A DNA stretch of 64,000 nucleotides from Ligula intestinalis (lineage: Eukaryota > Platyhelminthes > Cestoda > Diphyllobothriidea > Diphyllobothriidae): assembly GCA_036362985.1 (NCBI GenBank), contig JAYGXS010000008.1, positions 15,094,565-15,158,564 of the forward strand, written 5' to 3'. The first letter of the stretch is position 1, and each line of letters opens with the position of its first letter. Positions 46,206 to 57,101 of the stretch are shown here, piece by piece. The notes beneath the pieces are model-generated. The model had not been told where the DNA came from. It saw only the letters and a list, made by a program, of their open reading frames with translations, and did no database searches. The translations under genes and the position numbers were made by a program.

Positions 46206-46549
46206 TTTGCCGTCATGGCAACAATCACACGGTGCACTCAGTTTGGGCCCAGCAGGACAGCAGCAAGATAAACATGATGCCAGGAGCTGCCTGAATCCAC
46301 CTTTTCCGATGAAAGCTCACCCGCTCTTGAAACGTCGGCAAACGAAATGTATAGCTCCCATGATTGCCTATCCTTCTTACATCTTACATGACCTATACAA
46401 GTTGGCGGGTCAAATAATTCGTGTTCGGACTTCATGGTGCCAAACTTAGCGTTGAACATGGCAGGTTGATGATCGTCACTTTGCGACTTTTTGTGGGACT
46501 AGTGTCGGGAATGCCTCCACCCCCCGGTAAGTAAGCGCCTGCATGAGCT

Positions 46550-46700
46550 GCCACGAGAGCGACACGTTCATCAAGCGGATCAATAAATATACCTAGCCTT
46601 TTTGTGACAAGGGCTTGCTATTTTTGTAATACAGCTCTCTCTCTGTGGGCAATTGCCTTCCCCTCCTCTCCCGTGCTGACTTTGGATAACCACGTAAATT
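46550..46700 (+). repeat. Dispersed repeat R3, copy 1
   Basis: ATCAATAAATATACCTAGCC, CTTTTTGTGA, CTTGCTA and GGCAATTGCCTTCCCCTCC follow the same order as 53690-53800 in the tandem duplication. Type unknown. Confidence 0.55.
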
Positions 46701-46769
46701 CGTTAACAACTGCTTGTACTAATAACACACGAAGAACAAGTGTGTGCGAAAACAAGGATCCGCAATCTT

Positions 46770-47345
46770 TCGTGTTTTAACCTACGTGAGGAACGCCTCC
46801 GAGACCGTTGAGTGTGTGATTAGACCGCTAAACGTGGGCGTGGGACACCGGCCACTATCCGTCGCTTTTTGATGCAATCCAAAGGTTGACTACCAGCGGC
46901 AGACACATAGGGCTACGTTTACCACGCCAGCTGTCTAGATTACCCGGCCAAGTACGGCGATATGACGGATAAACGACTAAGAACGCGCATGCATGAACAT
47001 AGCTTAGCCGTAAAACGAAAGGATGTACGATCGCCCGCGGCCATGCAGTCTAAAAAACGACAGTCGGTTCGATTTTGACAGGACCAAAGTGCTCGGCCGA
47101 GGCGAAAACAGTCTTGCGAGAAAAATGGAGGTCTGGAAATCAGACGCCAATCCAATTAACTACAGAAGCGGCCTACCCATGCCGTATGAGGCCGCAAGGT
47201 TGCGATTGCATGCGAGACGAAAGCCAATGAGAAGACAGAACTATGTACCTACTAGGAGCAAACAGGAAGTCTCTATTCAGTCTGCGTACTAATCCAATTA
47301 TCTTTCTCCAGTCTGAGCATGAAACGTATGATGAATAAACATTCT
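46770..47345 (+). pseudogene. Penelope-like element C-terminal part (linker and GIY-YIG)
   Basis: ETVECVIRPLNVGVGHRP matches the linker of PLE 1 (AVSRLLTPLEVGVAHRP). A poor GIY-YIG start follows (YVYHASC near 46912-46935 and KYGDMTDKRLRTRMHEH). The final module is VRFDFDRTKVLGRGENSLAR and MPYEAARLRLHARR. It ends with GAAACGTATGATGAATAAAC at 47320-47339, a decayed hammerhead tail. The reverse transcriptase is absent. Confidence 0.75.
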
Positions 47346-47484
47346 CCCACCGTAGAATGCCGCATATTTTCTTCTATATATATTTATAATAAATATTACA
47401 GCTAAACTTAAATAACTGGTTTCGAATCGAAAACACAATTCATGCGCAATTTACTGTAGGCCAGCGGTAGCACACCACTTGCAT

Positions 47485-47620
47485 CCTATAGGTACTGCAA
47501 CTGCCTGCGTATTGTCTAATCGGATGATGCTTCCGTTGATGGGTTCCAGCATTAATACGAAACGTGAAAACGAATAAAATTCTTATCGCACAGCGATCAT
47601 GTCTACTTCTTCCCCATAAG
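47485..47620 (+). mobile_element. Solitary PLE-type 3' terminus with hammerhead-like motif
   Basis: CCTATAGGTACTGCAACTGC, then GTTGATGGGTTCC, ATACGAAACGTG, ACGAATAAAATTCTTATC and GCGATCATGTCTACTTCTTC. All landmarks of the family appear in order, with a core at 47532-47566. Confidence 0.6.
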
Positions 47621-47624
47621 TGCA

Positions 47625-47765
47625 AGGTCAAAATCCGTCATCAGCCAGCCCGATTCGTGTCGGGATAGCCTGAGGAGTCGAACCCGCCGCGATTGAGAGG
47701 ACATTTAGCTGCATAGTCCTGACCTGATTGCACGAGGGCGTTCACATTCGTCTAGAGCCAACACA
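47625..47765 (-). mobile_element. tRNA-derived SINE copy 5
   Basis: On the minus strand, GGCGGGTTCGACTCCTCAGG forms a B box and CGGGCTGGCTGATGACGG the body. The A box is weak. Confidence 0.65.
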
Positions 47766-48249
47766 GGCCCAACGACCATCAACGAACGATCTGAACTGAT
47801 GTTCCATGGGATAGGAGACGGTAAATAGTACTGCAGTCTTGCCTCTATTTGCGTCGGTTATAAATCTTGACCAGGCAGTCGGTAGCTCGCACGAGCGGCA
47901 AAACAATCAGAATAACCTCGACCGACCCCACGGAGCGGAGAGCGGGCAGTACCGCCCTTTTTCCTTCAGCAGATCACAGACAATAAAAACGGCCACAGGA
48001 AGGATTGTGGCATATGAGTTGCCAAGACATGAATAATAGAGGAGCAATTGAGTGACTGTATCGGCGCTGATCGTAGGCAGGTGGGTAGGCAACCATTTTC
48101 CAACCTCAAAGTACACAATCAGTGAATACCGCCAACCGCAGGTTACTAAAGGCAGGGGGACGTTACCGACGAAGGCCAGGGAGATAAAAGTGGCCATTTC
48201 TGGTTCAGGTGGCACCGTCCAACCATTAGTAAGATACCCGATTGTAACC

Positions 48250-48410
48250 TACGGGCCAAGGAGCCCGAGGTTCAATGGTTAGAGCACTGAACTTCTAATC
48301 AACGCGTCGCGGGTCTTAGCCATAGATGTTGCAACGCGTGGGGTTTGGTATGGCTGGCTGGTGACGGTTGATAAACCCGAAATTGTCATTTTAACGTCTT
48401 TGACGGTGTC
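48250..48410 (+). mobile_element. tRNA-Arg-derived SINE copy 6
   Basis: TTCAATGGTTAGAGCACTGA (A box), AACTTCTAATC (anticodon TCT) and GTCGCGGGTCTTAGCC (weak B box). The body is GTTTGGTATGGCTGGCTGGT, GACGGTTGATAAACCCG. Confidence 0.7.
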
Positions 48411-49479
48411 GGTGGCCTGTGGATCCTCAATCGAAAACGTTCGTTCGCCTAACCTGACTTCAACGCTTACATCACTGAACTTAAACAAACCTGAAATTGT
48501 CATTCACGGTCTTTTCTTTATTGGGCAGACGCAAAATTGCAAGTTTTCTTCCATGTAAACGTGTGCCCAGTGAGCGCACACGACACTAAAAGCAATCAAC
48601 TGACACAATCTCCCAAACGTCATCAGCTAGCAGATTTGTAGCGGTAGGTGAGATTCTCTGGGCATCGAAGGTTTTTTTAATTGGAGAAGATAAATAAAAG
48701 GAAGGGAAGAGGACGGAGCAGGAGGAGAATTGTAGTTCTGCTATAACAGCTAACAGTATTGCTTTCTTCAGAGTTGCGGATTCGGGCCTACAAAGTCAGC
48801 TGTAGTATAACCAAAAATGCCCGACAGGATAAAATAGACATTAGTAGGCATCCTCACAAACTATTAGAGTAAGGCTTCGGTGTCAAAACACTAGAATTCA
48901 ACATCAGCAGCATGAAGATAAAATCAGATAGGTTCAAACTCCGTTGGTTTAAGCACAATAAAACGCGCATTGTCCGAATTTAAGTCCAGGGGAGTGCGAG
49001 GCGGGTAAGGAGGTTGCACTGACGCCCTCGGGGCAGGTGAAATAAGAGAAGGGGAGCAGCAAAAAACTGCGTTTGTACCGCTGACGCAATCAACAGCATC
49101 ATCTCCGACCGACCAGGACCCAACAGAAGCGCAGGAAGGCGCCGCTACACAGACGACGCGCGGCACGCCCACAACCAGCAGCAAGCGCGGTGAAGTTCAT
49201 AAAACATTGACGTGCATACTACAAACTTTGGCTTTGACCTGAGAAAGAATCGCCCGCCTCGTTACACTGTACGCCTAAACGCTAGGCCATTTCAGCCTTC
49301 AAATATGGGCCTTTAAATGACACTACCAAGGAAATACTAATCAGAGGGCTTGGTTGTAGATGTCCATTTTATACGGTGACTAGCTTCCGTGTTTACGTAA
49401 GTTTACAATTATGAACCCGGCCACCATCTACATAAGAGACATTCCAACAACTAACTCTACTGCTCTGCGCTCCAGAGCA

Positions 49480-49640
49480 CGGGGGTGCAGGAACGGTTAA
49501 TTGCGCGCAAATTAAATTATATTAGTAGTCGAGTTGGGTTGCGTCAATCGCACTCTCCCCTCAGTTTCACCGGGGTCTTGTGTTATGAGGAACGGAGGCG
49601 GGAGAGGGCACAGGGGGCTGGCGCGCCCGGAGCCGACACC
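49480..49640 (+). repeat. Dispersed repeat family R2, copy 3
   Basis: GGGGGTGCAGGAACGGTTAA, TTGCGCGCAAATTAAATTAT and GCGTCAATCGCACTCTCCCC match copies 1 and 2 in order. Confidence 0.6.
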
Positions 49641-49705
49641 AGGTTAGATATGAGACGATCTAGAAGAAGAAAACTCGATCGCTGGGAAAAAATATTTATT
49701 CGCCT

Positions 49706-49739
49706 GACGTTTCGATATCCGTCGCGGATTCGTCATCAG
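49706..49739 (-). ncRNA. Hammerhead-like motif, best core
   Basis: Minus strand: exact CTGATGA, then a stem II of AUCCG with CGGAU around CGA (plus a closing GA/UC with one bulged A), then GAAACGTC, CAGGCGAATAAATA. Strand order fits a type I hammerhead. Stem III is very short or absent, so cleavage may need a dimer, as is known for minimal PLE hammerheads. Confidence 0.6.
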
Positions 49740-50302
49740 AGACATGAGTAGCAGAACCTTTATGAGACGATCTGCCGTTTCTTTGCCTTCTATGTCTAGA
49801 CGCTCGCTTTTTTACATCCAAATGTGCTTTGCTTTGGAGTAAAATTAAGCTAAAACCTAAATTATAAGTATTTAAATAGCATAAGCACCCTCGATGGGAA
49901 AGCATAGTCATAATTGGCGATTTCATTCGCGAAGACTCAAGTATCAACTTTGTTAAGTCCTCCAGGAGTTAAATTGTTCAAATTTAAACCATTATTCATG
50001 TTTAAGGGCCCATTTTAAGTGGCTGTTAAGTTCACTAGTGGTAACCTCCTTTAAACGATTAATTTCTGGGCTTTTAACTTTATCGCCTCAATTTGACCCT
50101 GAGCGACCTGTTCAGGATCCCGGCGGGTATCTTTGTTTTCACCACCCACTGGTCACTTTTTCGGTCAACAAAAGTCACATTCCTCCAGGCTTTCAAGATC
50201 CTCACAACCTTTTTCGCTTTAACTGTGAACGATCGCAGGGGTGATAGAGGCGAACAGGCGAGTGCCAGGATGCAGTCGAGAAAAGGTTATCTGCAGTTAT
50301 CT

Positions 50303-50336
50303 CTGATAATGGGTTCAGGCTAGAATCTGAAACGTC
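50303..50336 (+). ncRNA. Hammerhead-like motif
   Basis: CTGATAA, then a stem of GGGUUC with GAAUCU (wobbles) around AGGCUA, then GAAACGTC. Flanked by GTCAGTGG in place of the usual AGGCGAATAAA. Confidence 0.5.
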
Positions 50337-50529
50337 AGTGGTCGTAGTAAGTTCCTCCTGTCTCGTCATCTTTATGATTGATTCTGCTGCCCTCCCAACA
50401 ATAGTATGATCACACCTACAGTCAACAGCCTTATCCAGTTTAGGTATTCAACTTTGGTGATAACGTTTCTAACTCTTTCCGACGGGACAATCTGTCCTTA
50501 AACAGTAAAGAACCAAGTTATCTGATAAG

Positions 50530-51040
50530 GAGCAGGTGCGATTGTTGGGAAGATAAATTTATTCGCCTGACGTTCCGAAATCGGTCGCAGATCCATCGTC
50601 AGAGACAACAGCACACAGGGAATTGCAGTATTCATAGAATTCAGTCCTCATGCTAGTGCACATTCATGACAATTAGCGGCTCCCCTATCGATGATGATTG
50701 CCCGCTTGTGGACTAACTGCCCTCGCTTTCATCACACGAGCTGGATTTTGGCGTGCCGATTGTTCGGCCATCTGAATCCCTAGCGGTAATTTAGACGACA
50801 TGCTGGGCTGTACGCTCCCAAAGTGCCGACTTGCCTTGGTCCAATTGAGCCTAGGCACTAAATATGGATTGAGCACGTCGTTGCGCTGCATGGTAACTGT
50901 ATCCTGTAAATAGTGCAACTTCCTGGCTAATGAATTACCCGTTTCTGCTATTTTCTTTGACAATCCGTCCGTGAAAGATCTAGATACGTCAGGCGAATTA
51001 AAATTATTGTCCCAGCAATCACCTCTGTTTCTTCTTCGTG
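50530..51040. mobile_element. Foldback element 2 bounded by outward hammerhead-like ends
   Basis: The left end has a minus-strand motif (50569-50602) with tail CAGGCGAATAAATTTATC. The right end has a decayed plus-strand copy (GATACGTCAGGCGAATTAAA near 50983-51002, then TTGTCCCAGCAATCACC). A 92-codon minus-strand frame between them (50963-50685) has no motif I know. Confidence 0.55.
50569..50602 (-). ncRNA. Hammerhead-like motif
   Basis: Minus strand: exact CTGACGA, weak stem GGATC..GATTTC, then GGAACGTC (GAAA changed to GGAA). Probably inactive. Confidence 0.45.
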
Positions 51041-51412
51041 AACTGGATTCGTTAGTTTAAGAACAGACCACCCTGTAGGTAACGGTTCGGAACGTTCTCG
51101 TCTCAATTACTTTCTGGGACTCGTATTTGCACTTGTAATGACAAACCAAATTCATTTGATGTCCTTTTCGGCCACATTTAAAGGTTTTTTTGCGCTGGTT
51201 TGCGTTTTTCATATTACTGCCTAGCATATATTCAAACCAAACACTGTGCAGTGTCCGCTCGTTCGTTGTAAAATTCACACGAAAATGCACTTAGATGGAC
51301 CGTAAAATAAACCTTTGGGTGCGCTAACTAAAACTGCTGAAGCTGTGTCTGTCAAGCAATAACCTCTCAGACTATTTAAGCGAAAACAGAACAGAGGTCT
51401 AGGTAACTGTTT

Positions 51413-51721
51413 TTGGGGGCACCTATGCAGTGGACCTTACCGCCACTGCTGCCAGACGAAACTGACGCGCAATTGAGGCGCATCCAAACACATGCACAAT
51501 GTCTCCCCCATACTAGCCTCAATCCACAGTGGCTTGACCTCAATTTGTCTGGACAAAGCTCAAGGCCGATGCTACCGCCAGACGCACTTACGAATGCGTC
51601 CACGCCCGTTCGCCAAGGCGTGGTCCAATCAATGACCTTCACTGTTGCAGCCACAGGTGGCGGCTCCCTAGACATCAGTTCGGAACTGGCCCGCCTCGCG
51701 GCCGGACGTGTGCTCCGATAG
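51413..51721 (+). other. Open frame of 102 codons, unrecognised
   Basis: Pro/Thr/Ser-rich, antisense to CAND1 inside its intron. No domain, splice context or homologous element was recognised. It is followed at 51725-51850 by a stretch shared with 42560-42640, so it may belong to a repeat. Confidence 0.3.
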
Positions 51722-53874
51722 TCAACTCTCTCGCAACCTATTCTTCTATCCTTCTGCAGAATAAACTATTCCTTACAACCTGAACTTCCCAAGACTTCTC
51801 CCATTTCCTACGAAACTGGGCCTGGAAGATTGTAGCTGTTAGGGTTAACCGTCTTAGTCTTAATACCTGTACCTACACGGAGCGCTCCAGAATATGCTTC
51901 AAATTTACGTAACTGAGGGAAAAAGTTGATAAAGCTCGGCTAAACGTCACCTTGCATGCACGAAAACTGCTCTGCGTTAATAACTGACACGGATCACATG
52001 TGTGCGAGCATACATGTGCGTTTCTCCTTTTGCTAAAGGGGGCATTTTACTCAACGCATACTTAATGTCAGACAGCACGCGATTTTATAAATCTACGCGG
52101 AAGAAAGCGGGCAGCTTGCAGGGCTGCCACCTGCCCTAGGCCATATTAATGCATGCAGAGAGTAGGTGCTGACCTAAATCATGCAAAGTTGTGATCGAAA
52201 TTCGACTTGGCTGTTTAGTGTAGAGTGCTTCGTGTTATTTTGGGTGTATTGGATGCCCAGAAGGCCTTTTACATAAGGGGTACAGACGGAAGGAAAACAG
52301 GCAGGCTTTTGACAAAATCAGAGGTAACCGGATATCCGAGAAAGTTCCTACGCTACTTAATAGGACCGAACCAAATCTTTTGTATTTAGGCGTTTTGCTA
52401 TAAAAGAACAGCAAGGTAAGCAAGAAACTTATTGACTAAATCTTTTCCAGAAACGGGAAATACGTTTAACTGAACGCGAACTGGAAAAATGCCTGCGAAA
52501 TAAGTAATTAAGATATTTCATTGATAAGCTTACACTTGCAAATATGTATGATTTTTCGTTCTAAAGGACAGCGATAACTTGAAAATTAAATATTTTGTTT
52601 AAGGACACCCATACTTTTCAGATATATACAAATATACCATATGTAACCGCAAATAAATCATAATGAACATGCTATTTTCTGCCTAGACTATGTTTGCATG
52701 GACAAATACTAAAGACCACGTTGCTGACACGAATACTCTTGCGTTCGACAAGAAGAAATTGTAATAGGCAGAATAAGCTTCCCGACAGAGAAAAGACAGT
52801 TTGAAATTGCCTTTTCTGGATCTTTAGCCATGACCAGCCAGCCATTCCTATCCCCAGGCCTTGTAAAGAGGCTCAAGGTCCTCAAGTCGCTTTTCGGAGC
52901 AATATAAATAGGATTTGCCGGATTTTAATACCAATTCGAACGAACTGGACACCAATCATCGTCATTACGCAGGTGAGCCTTACTGCAACGCCTATGCGAA
53001 ACGGTGAAACATGGTGAAGCCTGGGATGGTGCAAAAGGGCACAGATATTTAAGAAATTCCCCACCTACTGGTTTTCCATTTACAAGGGGCGGTATTTTGG
53101 TAGATAATAATAAGGCATATGATATAGTTGTGAGGAACACCATGGCCTCGGTTGGATTTGAATCCACGTCAGCCATGGGAAGGGATTGAGCAGACCAAGA
53201 CTAAGTGAGAAGATTATTCATATGGACCTCTACACGGGACATGGGATGGAATTACCATGGCAAGGAAACAGCGGTGATCCATCACATGATTATAGGAAGA
53301 GAAAATATTCCCATGCTCTAACCCTACCTCTAATATAGACCTAGACCGTATTCCGAATCTAATCATACCTTGACCCCTAACTGTACGGTTGATATTTTCC
53401 CCAAAACTGAACCCTCGCCTTAACCATACATGCAAGGCTATTTATCTCGAATTTTGGCTCTAACACACGTGTGCCGCGAGTGGATCCTGTGACCTTGTCT
53501 TGCCTAGGTTACTCTTAGTCATTTGTGGACCCGGGTAGAGTTTCGCACAGGTCCTGAGTGTACTAGAGCTTGGTATGACTCCATTCGCACGATGAGCCAT
53601 TGTATAAAAAGCTCATGTTGAGAACGTGACCCTGGACCATGAATATCAAGCTTTCATCAGATCTGATTGGTCCATGTCTTTGACACTTTCTCATTAAACG
53701 TATCAATGAATATTTGCATTCTTTTTGTGAGAATTACTTGCTAATTGTTACTACAGATCTCGTGCTCGATTGCCTTCTCTTCCTTGCCCGCGCTGGTTTT
53801 GGGAACAAAGACAAACAGGCCCACAGTTCGTTGAATTACAAATTATAACAAATGGTGCAAAAAACAGGCACTTA

Positions 53875-53930
53875 CTTTGAGTGATTTGGAGCGCCTGCAG
53901 TTGAATAAGTCACTGTAACACGTGAGAGAC
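53875..53930 (-). pseudogene. Duplicated fragment of CAND1 penultimate exon
   Basis: The minus strand reads HVLQ, stop, LIQLQALQITQ, then GTAAGTG. The real exon reads HMLQRIIQLQPLEVTQ before the same donor. The fragment has a stop codon and no acceptor. It lies in the intron just 3' of the real donor. Confidence 0.7.
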
Positions 53931-54334
53931 ACTAGATCTCACATAAACCTAAACCGTAGTCCTTATCTTTAAAGTAACCTCACCATGACACCTTACTCTG
54001 CGGTTATTACTGAAACGAAACTGAACCTAAAACTAGTGCAGTCTCTCTTGCAATTTGGCTCTAAGGCACGTATACGGCAAACGATCCCTGTTTTAGCGTT
54101 CTGCTTACGGGGCCATATAAGTTATCCACAATCATTTGTGCCCAAGGGACTTGGGAAGTTTGCGTAATATTACGCATGTTTCCTGTGTGCAGTAGTGCTG
54201 GATATGACTCCACTGCCAAAATGAGTAATCGCTCAGAGGGGCGCCTTTCATGGGAGCGTGCATCTGGACATTCCCTACCAACCTCCCGTCCGATGTGATT
54301 GGTTCATGTCGCCGGCACCATAAGGCAGAGCAAG

Positions 54335-54435
54335 AAACATTTGCAGTCGTCTATGCGGTCTGGTGCAGTTGCGGACAAAGCAACTACGCTGGAGACTTCT
54401 CAAGGCACGAGAAGAGACCTGCTAATTATTAGTAC
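54335..54435 (+). mobile_element. Penelope-like GIY-YIG scrap
   Basis: AVVYAVWCSCGQSNYAGD fits the GIY-YIG core as found in PLE 1 (VVYRI and SNYVGET). It lies inside tandem unit B and is absent from unit A, so it probably inserted after the duplication or was lost from A. Confidence 0.6.
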
Positions 54436-54534
54436 AGCTCTCCGCTCTTCCGCTTCCGTGCTGGCTTTGCGAACCGCAGTCGGGCACACCCATGATTCAT
54501 GTTAATAGCAAATGGCGCAAAAATAGGCACTTAC

Positions 54535-54706
54535 TCTGAGTGACCTCCAGCGGCTGCAACTGGATGATTCGTTGTAGCATGTGGTAGACGAGCAGTCGGA
54601 TGTCATTGTGGTCCTTCAGGCCATTGATCAGCAGGTCTAGGAAGTTGGACATGTGAAGGCAGTCCACACAGGTGTCCAAAAGAGTCGACAGACACTCGTA
54701 GGCTGA
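54535..54706 (-). CDS. CAND1: CAND1 penultimate coding exon
   Basis: 172 bp between a GCCCTCTTAG acceptor and a GTAAGTG donor. It encodes SAYECLSTLLDTCVDCLHM, NFLDLLINGLKDHNDIRLL and YHMLQRIIQLQPLEVTQ. It aligns with the conserved HEAT-repeat end of CAND1 (vertebrate AAFECMYTLLDSCLDRLDI and GLKDHYDIKML). It starts in phase 0, as left by the previous exon, and ends with one extra base (A) that joins AA at 44673. It belongs to the region that wraps the cullin C-terminal side and the RBX1-binding surface. Confidence 0.92.
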
Positions 54707-55044
54707 CTAAGAGGGCATACAGACAAAAAGACGAAGGCAGATTATATAAGTTAATATCACGCAACCTCGTCAGATCAAGTAAAAAAGAATGGCACTCTAG
54801 ACTCGGAGTCAGGCAAGTCCTTCTCTGGTAGACTGCTCTCTGCATAGTCAGTGAGCATGGGAGGGAGGGGATTGTTGCTTATGACAAAAGTGGGAAAAAG
54901 GGGGCTCGGTAACATTTTATCGCATTCAACAAAATTGGCCGACCAGGAACAGAATTCGTCAGGTTGGGCTGCAATGTTGCAAGCACCAACTATTGGCAAT
55001 TCAACCTTCCAGTTCGACTATGTCACCGTATGCTCCACAGAAGA

Positions 55045-55110
55045 GTGGGGCAGGGACGACGACTTGCGCGTGGGACGTGCCACCAAACCCTCCTCCCCCT
55101 CCACGAATAA
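55045..55110 (+). repeat. Dispersed repeat family R2, copy 4 (partial)
   Basis: GTGGGGCAGGGACGACGACT, TGCGCGTGGGACGTGCC match the beginning of the family. The rest is lost. Confidence 0.45.
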
Positions 55111-55276
55111 CACTTGCCATGCTCTGAAGTGGACCCCGTTTTCATCCGGCGCACCTACCTCGCAGCCCGTTTGGGGGCACCCATGAGGCACTCTGGCTCG
55201 GCATAGTTCACCAACAGACAAACAATTGGTAAAGGAGGCATATGGTCGATAACTGGAACAAAAGTTATTTTTTCCT

Positions 55277-55310
55277 GAGCTTTCGAGCTCTTACAAGAGA
55301 CCATCGTCAG
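55277..55310 (-). ncRNA. Hammerhead-like motif, PLE 2 coding-strand 3' end
   Basis: Minus strand: CTGACGA, stem from GGUCUCU with AGAGCUC, then GAAAGCTCAGG. The CTGANGA and GAAA boxes are both intact. Confidence 0.55.
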
Positions 55311-55659
55311 AGGTGGAGAAACAGTAACAAATTTGGAAGCTATTTGGGGCGTGTTTGCAATAAGTAAAATTGTGAATGTGCAGAAAATCAATAATTGTCT
55401 GTGCTGCCGACTTGCCACTGATGGCTGTGCTAGCTTGTTCCAGTAGGCAAGATCGATAAGTTGGGTGGAAAGACTTACAGAAATAGAATCATCAACAAAA
55501 GAAGCAATAGGTATGGTGGGAGGGATGGGCAATTAAAAAAGGCATAGGAGCAGGGAAGGAGGATGAGAAGAGAGGTATTATATAGGCTTGGGCGCCAAAT
55601 GGCCACGTCAGCATCGAAAGTGGGATGATTATGTAGGATGTTAGGCCAATTGATTAAGG

Positions 55660-56900
55660 CGGGCGTCTGGATGTGATCGTTTGCAAAAGCGTAAGGCCCT
55701 ATACGCTGGCGCCAATTTGACACATCTGTTGACCGAATTCTCATCCGTGGACCAGGCTTCGATAAATTATCTGCTCGTCTTGTTTCCCGCGTGGGCAAGT
55801 ACCTTGACGGCAGCGAAGTTGAACTCATGACCTGTTTCGTAGGTGTGATTTGCAACTTGTGATGATTCGTCGCCTAGTCGCACGAACAGATTGTTCTTTC
55901 TGCGTAAGCCGGTCTTTTATTTTCATCACTCTGATGCGCATTGCAGCGATGCGCTCAGTCACTTCTGAGACGTCTTTTATGCATGGCAGAGCGTGCCATA
56001 TCTTCGGTGGTTCTTCTGTTTGGGTCCTCCGGAGCCGAACGCGTAGGCATCGGTTTATAAATGCTTGTGGATAACCGTTCTGCATGAACTGGTCACGGAG
56101 ATAGCTGGCCTCGCGTGCCTTTTCCTCTGGTTTACTGCATTGGGTCTGGATCCGTTTGACGAGTGTTTTACACAGCTCCGTTTGTGAGCAACCAGATCGT
56201 TGCTGTAAAAACCTAGTTGTGTTGTGTTCGTTGCCTTCCTGTAAACCGTCGTCTCGAATTCACCGTTGGGTGTTATCTTGACGAGGACATCGCGGAAAGG
56301 CAGCTGCTGCTCTTTTTCTTCTTCCCGTGTATGTCAGGAAATATTGCATTGAGCAAGTCATGAAAGTTTTGCAGCATATTTCTATTGATGATGACAAACG
56401 TGTCGTCGACGTAGCGGCGCCAGAAGACAGGCTCTTGTTGGGCGAAGGCGATGTTTTCTAGTTCCTGTAGAACCAGTTCTGCCACTAGGCCAGAGATTGG
56501 GGAGCCAATTGGAGTTTCCAGCAAAGGAAAAGTATGTTTTCTGGCAGAATTCGAATAACCGCGTAAGGTGTTCAGTTTTTAGTTGGCTGTGGGCCTTATC
56601 ATATGCCTCTTCAAGTCTCTTCTGTAAGATGTTGTGCGCCAGTTTTGGCGGTATGGATGTGAACAATGAAGTCACATCGAAGGAGACTATGATTTCGTCC
56701 GATTGAATCGTCCGCCCTCGGAGGTGCTCGAGGAATCGAGAGGCTAATTGAACTGAGGTAATCGAGTTGCCTTGGAGGAATTTAATTTTTCTATGGATCC
56801 ACTTTGCCAAGTTATAGGTTGGGCTGCCTTTAAGGGCAACGACTGGCCGATGTGGGACATTCGGTTTGTGGATTTTTGGTAGTCCATCTCTCCCACCATA
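55660..56900 (-). pseudogene. PLE 2 reverse transcriptase, GIY-YIG core deleted
   Basis: The minus strand reads GLPKIHKPNVPHRPVVALKG (near 56880), IIVSFDVTSLFTSIPPKLAH (near 56690-56640), then in another frame IGSPISGLVAELVLQELENI (near 56510-56450) and FWRRYVDDTFVII (near 56425-56390). The linker follows: WHALPCIKDVSEVTERIAAM and KIKDRLTQKEQ (56000-55900). After that the nuclease motifs VVY and YVGE are missing. The text passes within about 30 bp to SSQVANHTYETGHEFNFAAV (55862-55803), the C-terminal end. A deletion of roughly the catalytic core is the simplest reading. Confidence 0.78.
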
Positions 56901-57101
56901 ATTATCAATTGTTTTGTTGATGATTCTATTTCTGTAAATATTTCCACCCAACTTATCGATCTTGCCTAGTGGAACAGGCTAGCACAGCCCTCCTTGGCAA
57001 GTCGGCAGCACACACAATCATTGATTTTCTGCACGTTCAAAATTTTAATTATTGTACACACGCCCCAAGTAGCTTCCACATCAGTTACTGCTTCTCCACC
57101 T

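Larger units (their letters stand above)
49690..50345. mobile_element. Foldback element 1 bounded by outward hammerhead-like motifs
   Basis: The left end carries a minus-strand motif (49706-49739). The right end carries a plus-strand motif (50303-50336). Both tails point outward (left: CGTCAGGCGAATAAATA on the minus strand). The 550 bp between them have no recognised gene. Confidence 0.55.
44674..54534 (-). other. CAND1 intron (about 9.9 kb), transposon-rich
   Basis: Bounded by a GTAAGT donor at 54534 and a TTTTAG acceptor at 44674-44675. The intron is phase 1 on both sides. It holds PLE, SINE, R2 and foldback copies listed separately. Stretches 44775-45810, 48411-49475 and 51850-53300 contain nothing I recognise. 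Confidence 0.8.
53305..54580. repeat. Tandem duplication (about 640 bp x 2) including the end of a CAND1 exon
   Basis: Unit A (about 53305-53930) and unit B (about 53930-54580) share many blocks in order: TTTGGCTCTAACACACGTGT or TTTGGCTCTAAGGCACGTAT, TATGACTCCATT or TATGACTCCACT, GATTGGTCCATGTC or GATTGGTTCATGTC, GCACTTACTTTGAGTGA or GCACTTACTCTGAGTGA. Unit B ends inside the real exon. Confidence 0.75.

Noticed and set aside
45954..46449. Lys/Glu-rich and Arg-rich proteins
   Set aside because: They are translations of a GAA/GAG simple repeat.
53130..53185. B-box-like GGATTTGAATCC as a tRNA gene
   Set aside because: No A box at a proper distance and no cloverleaf could be drawn.
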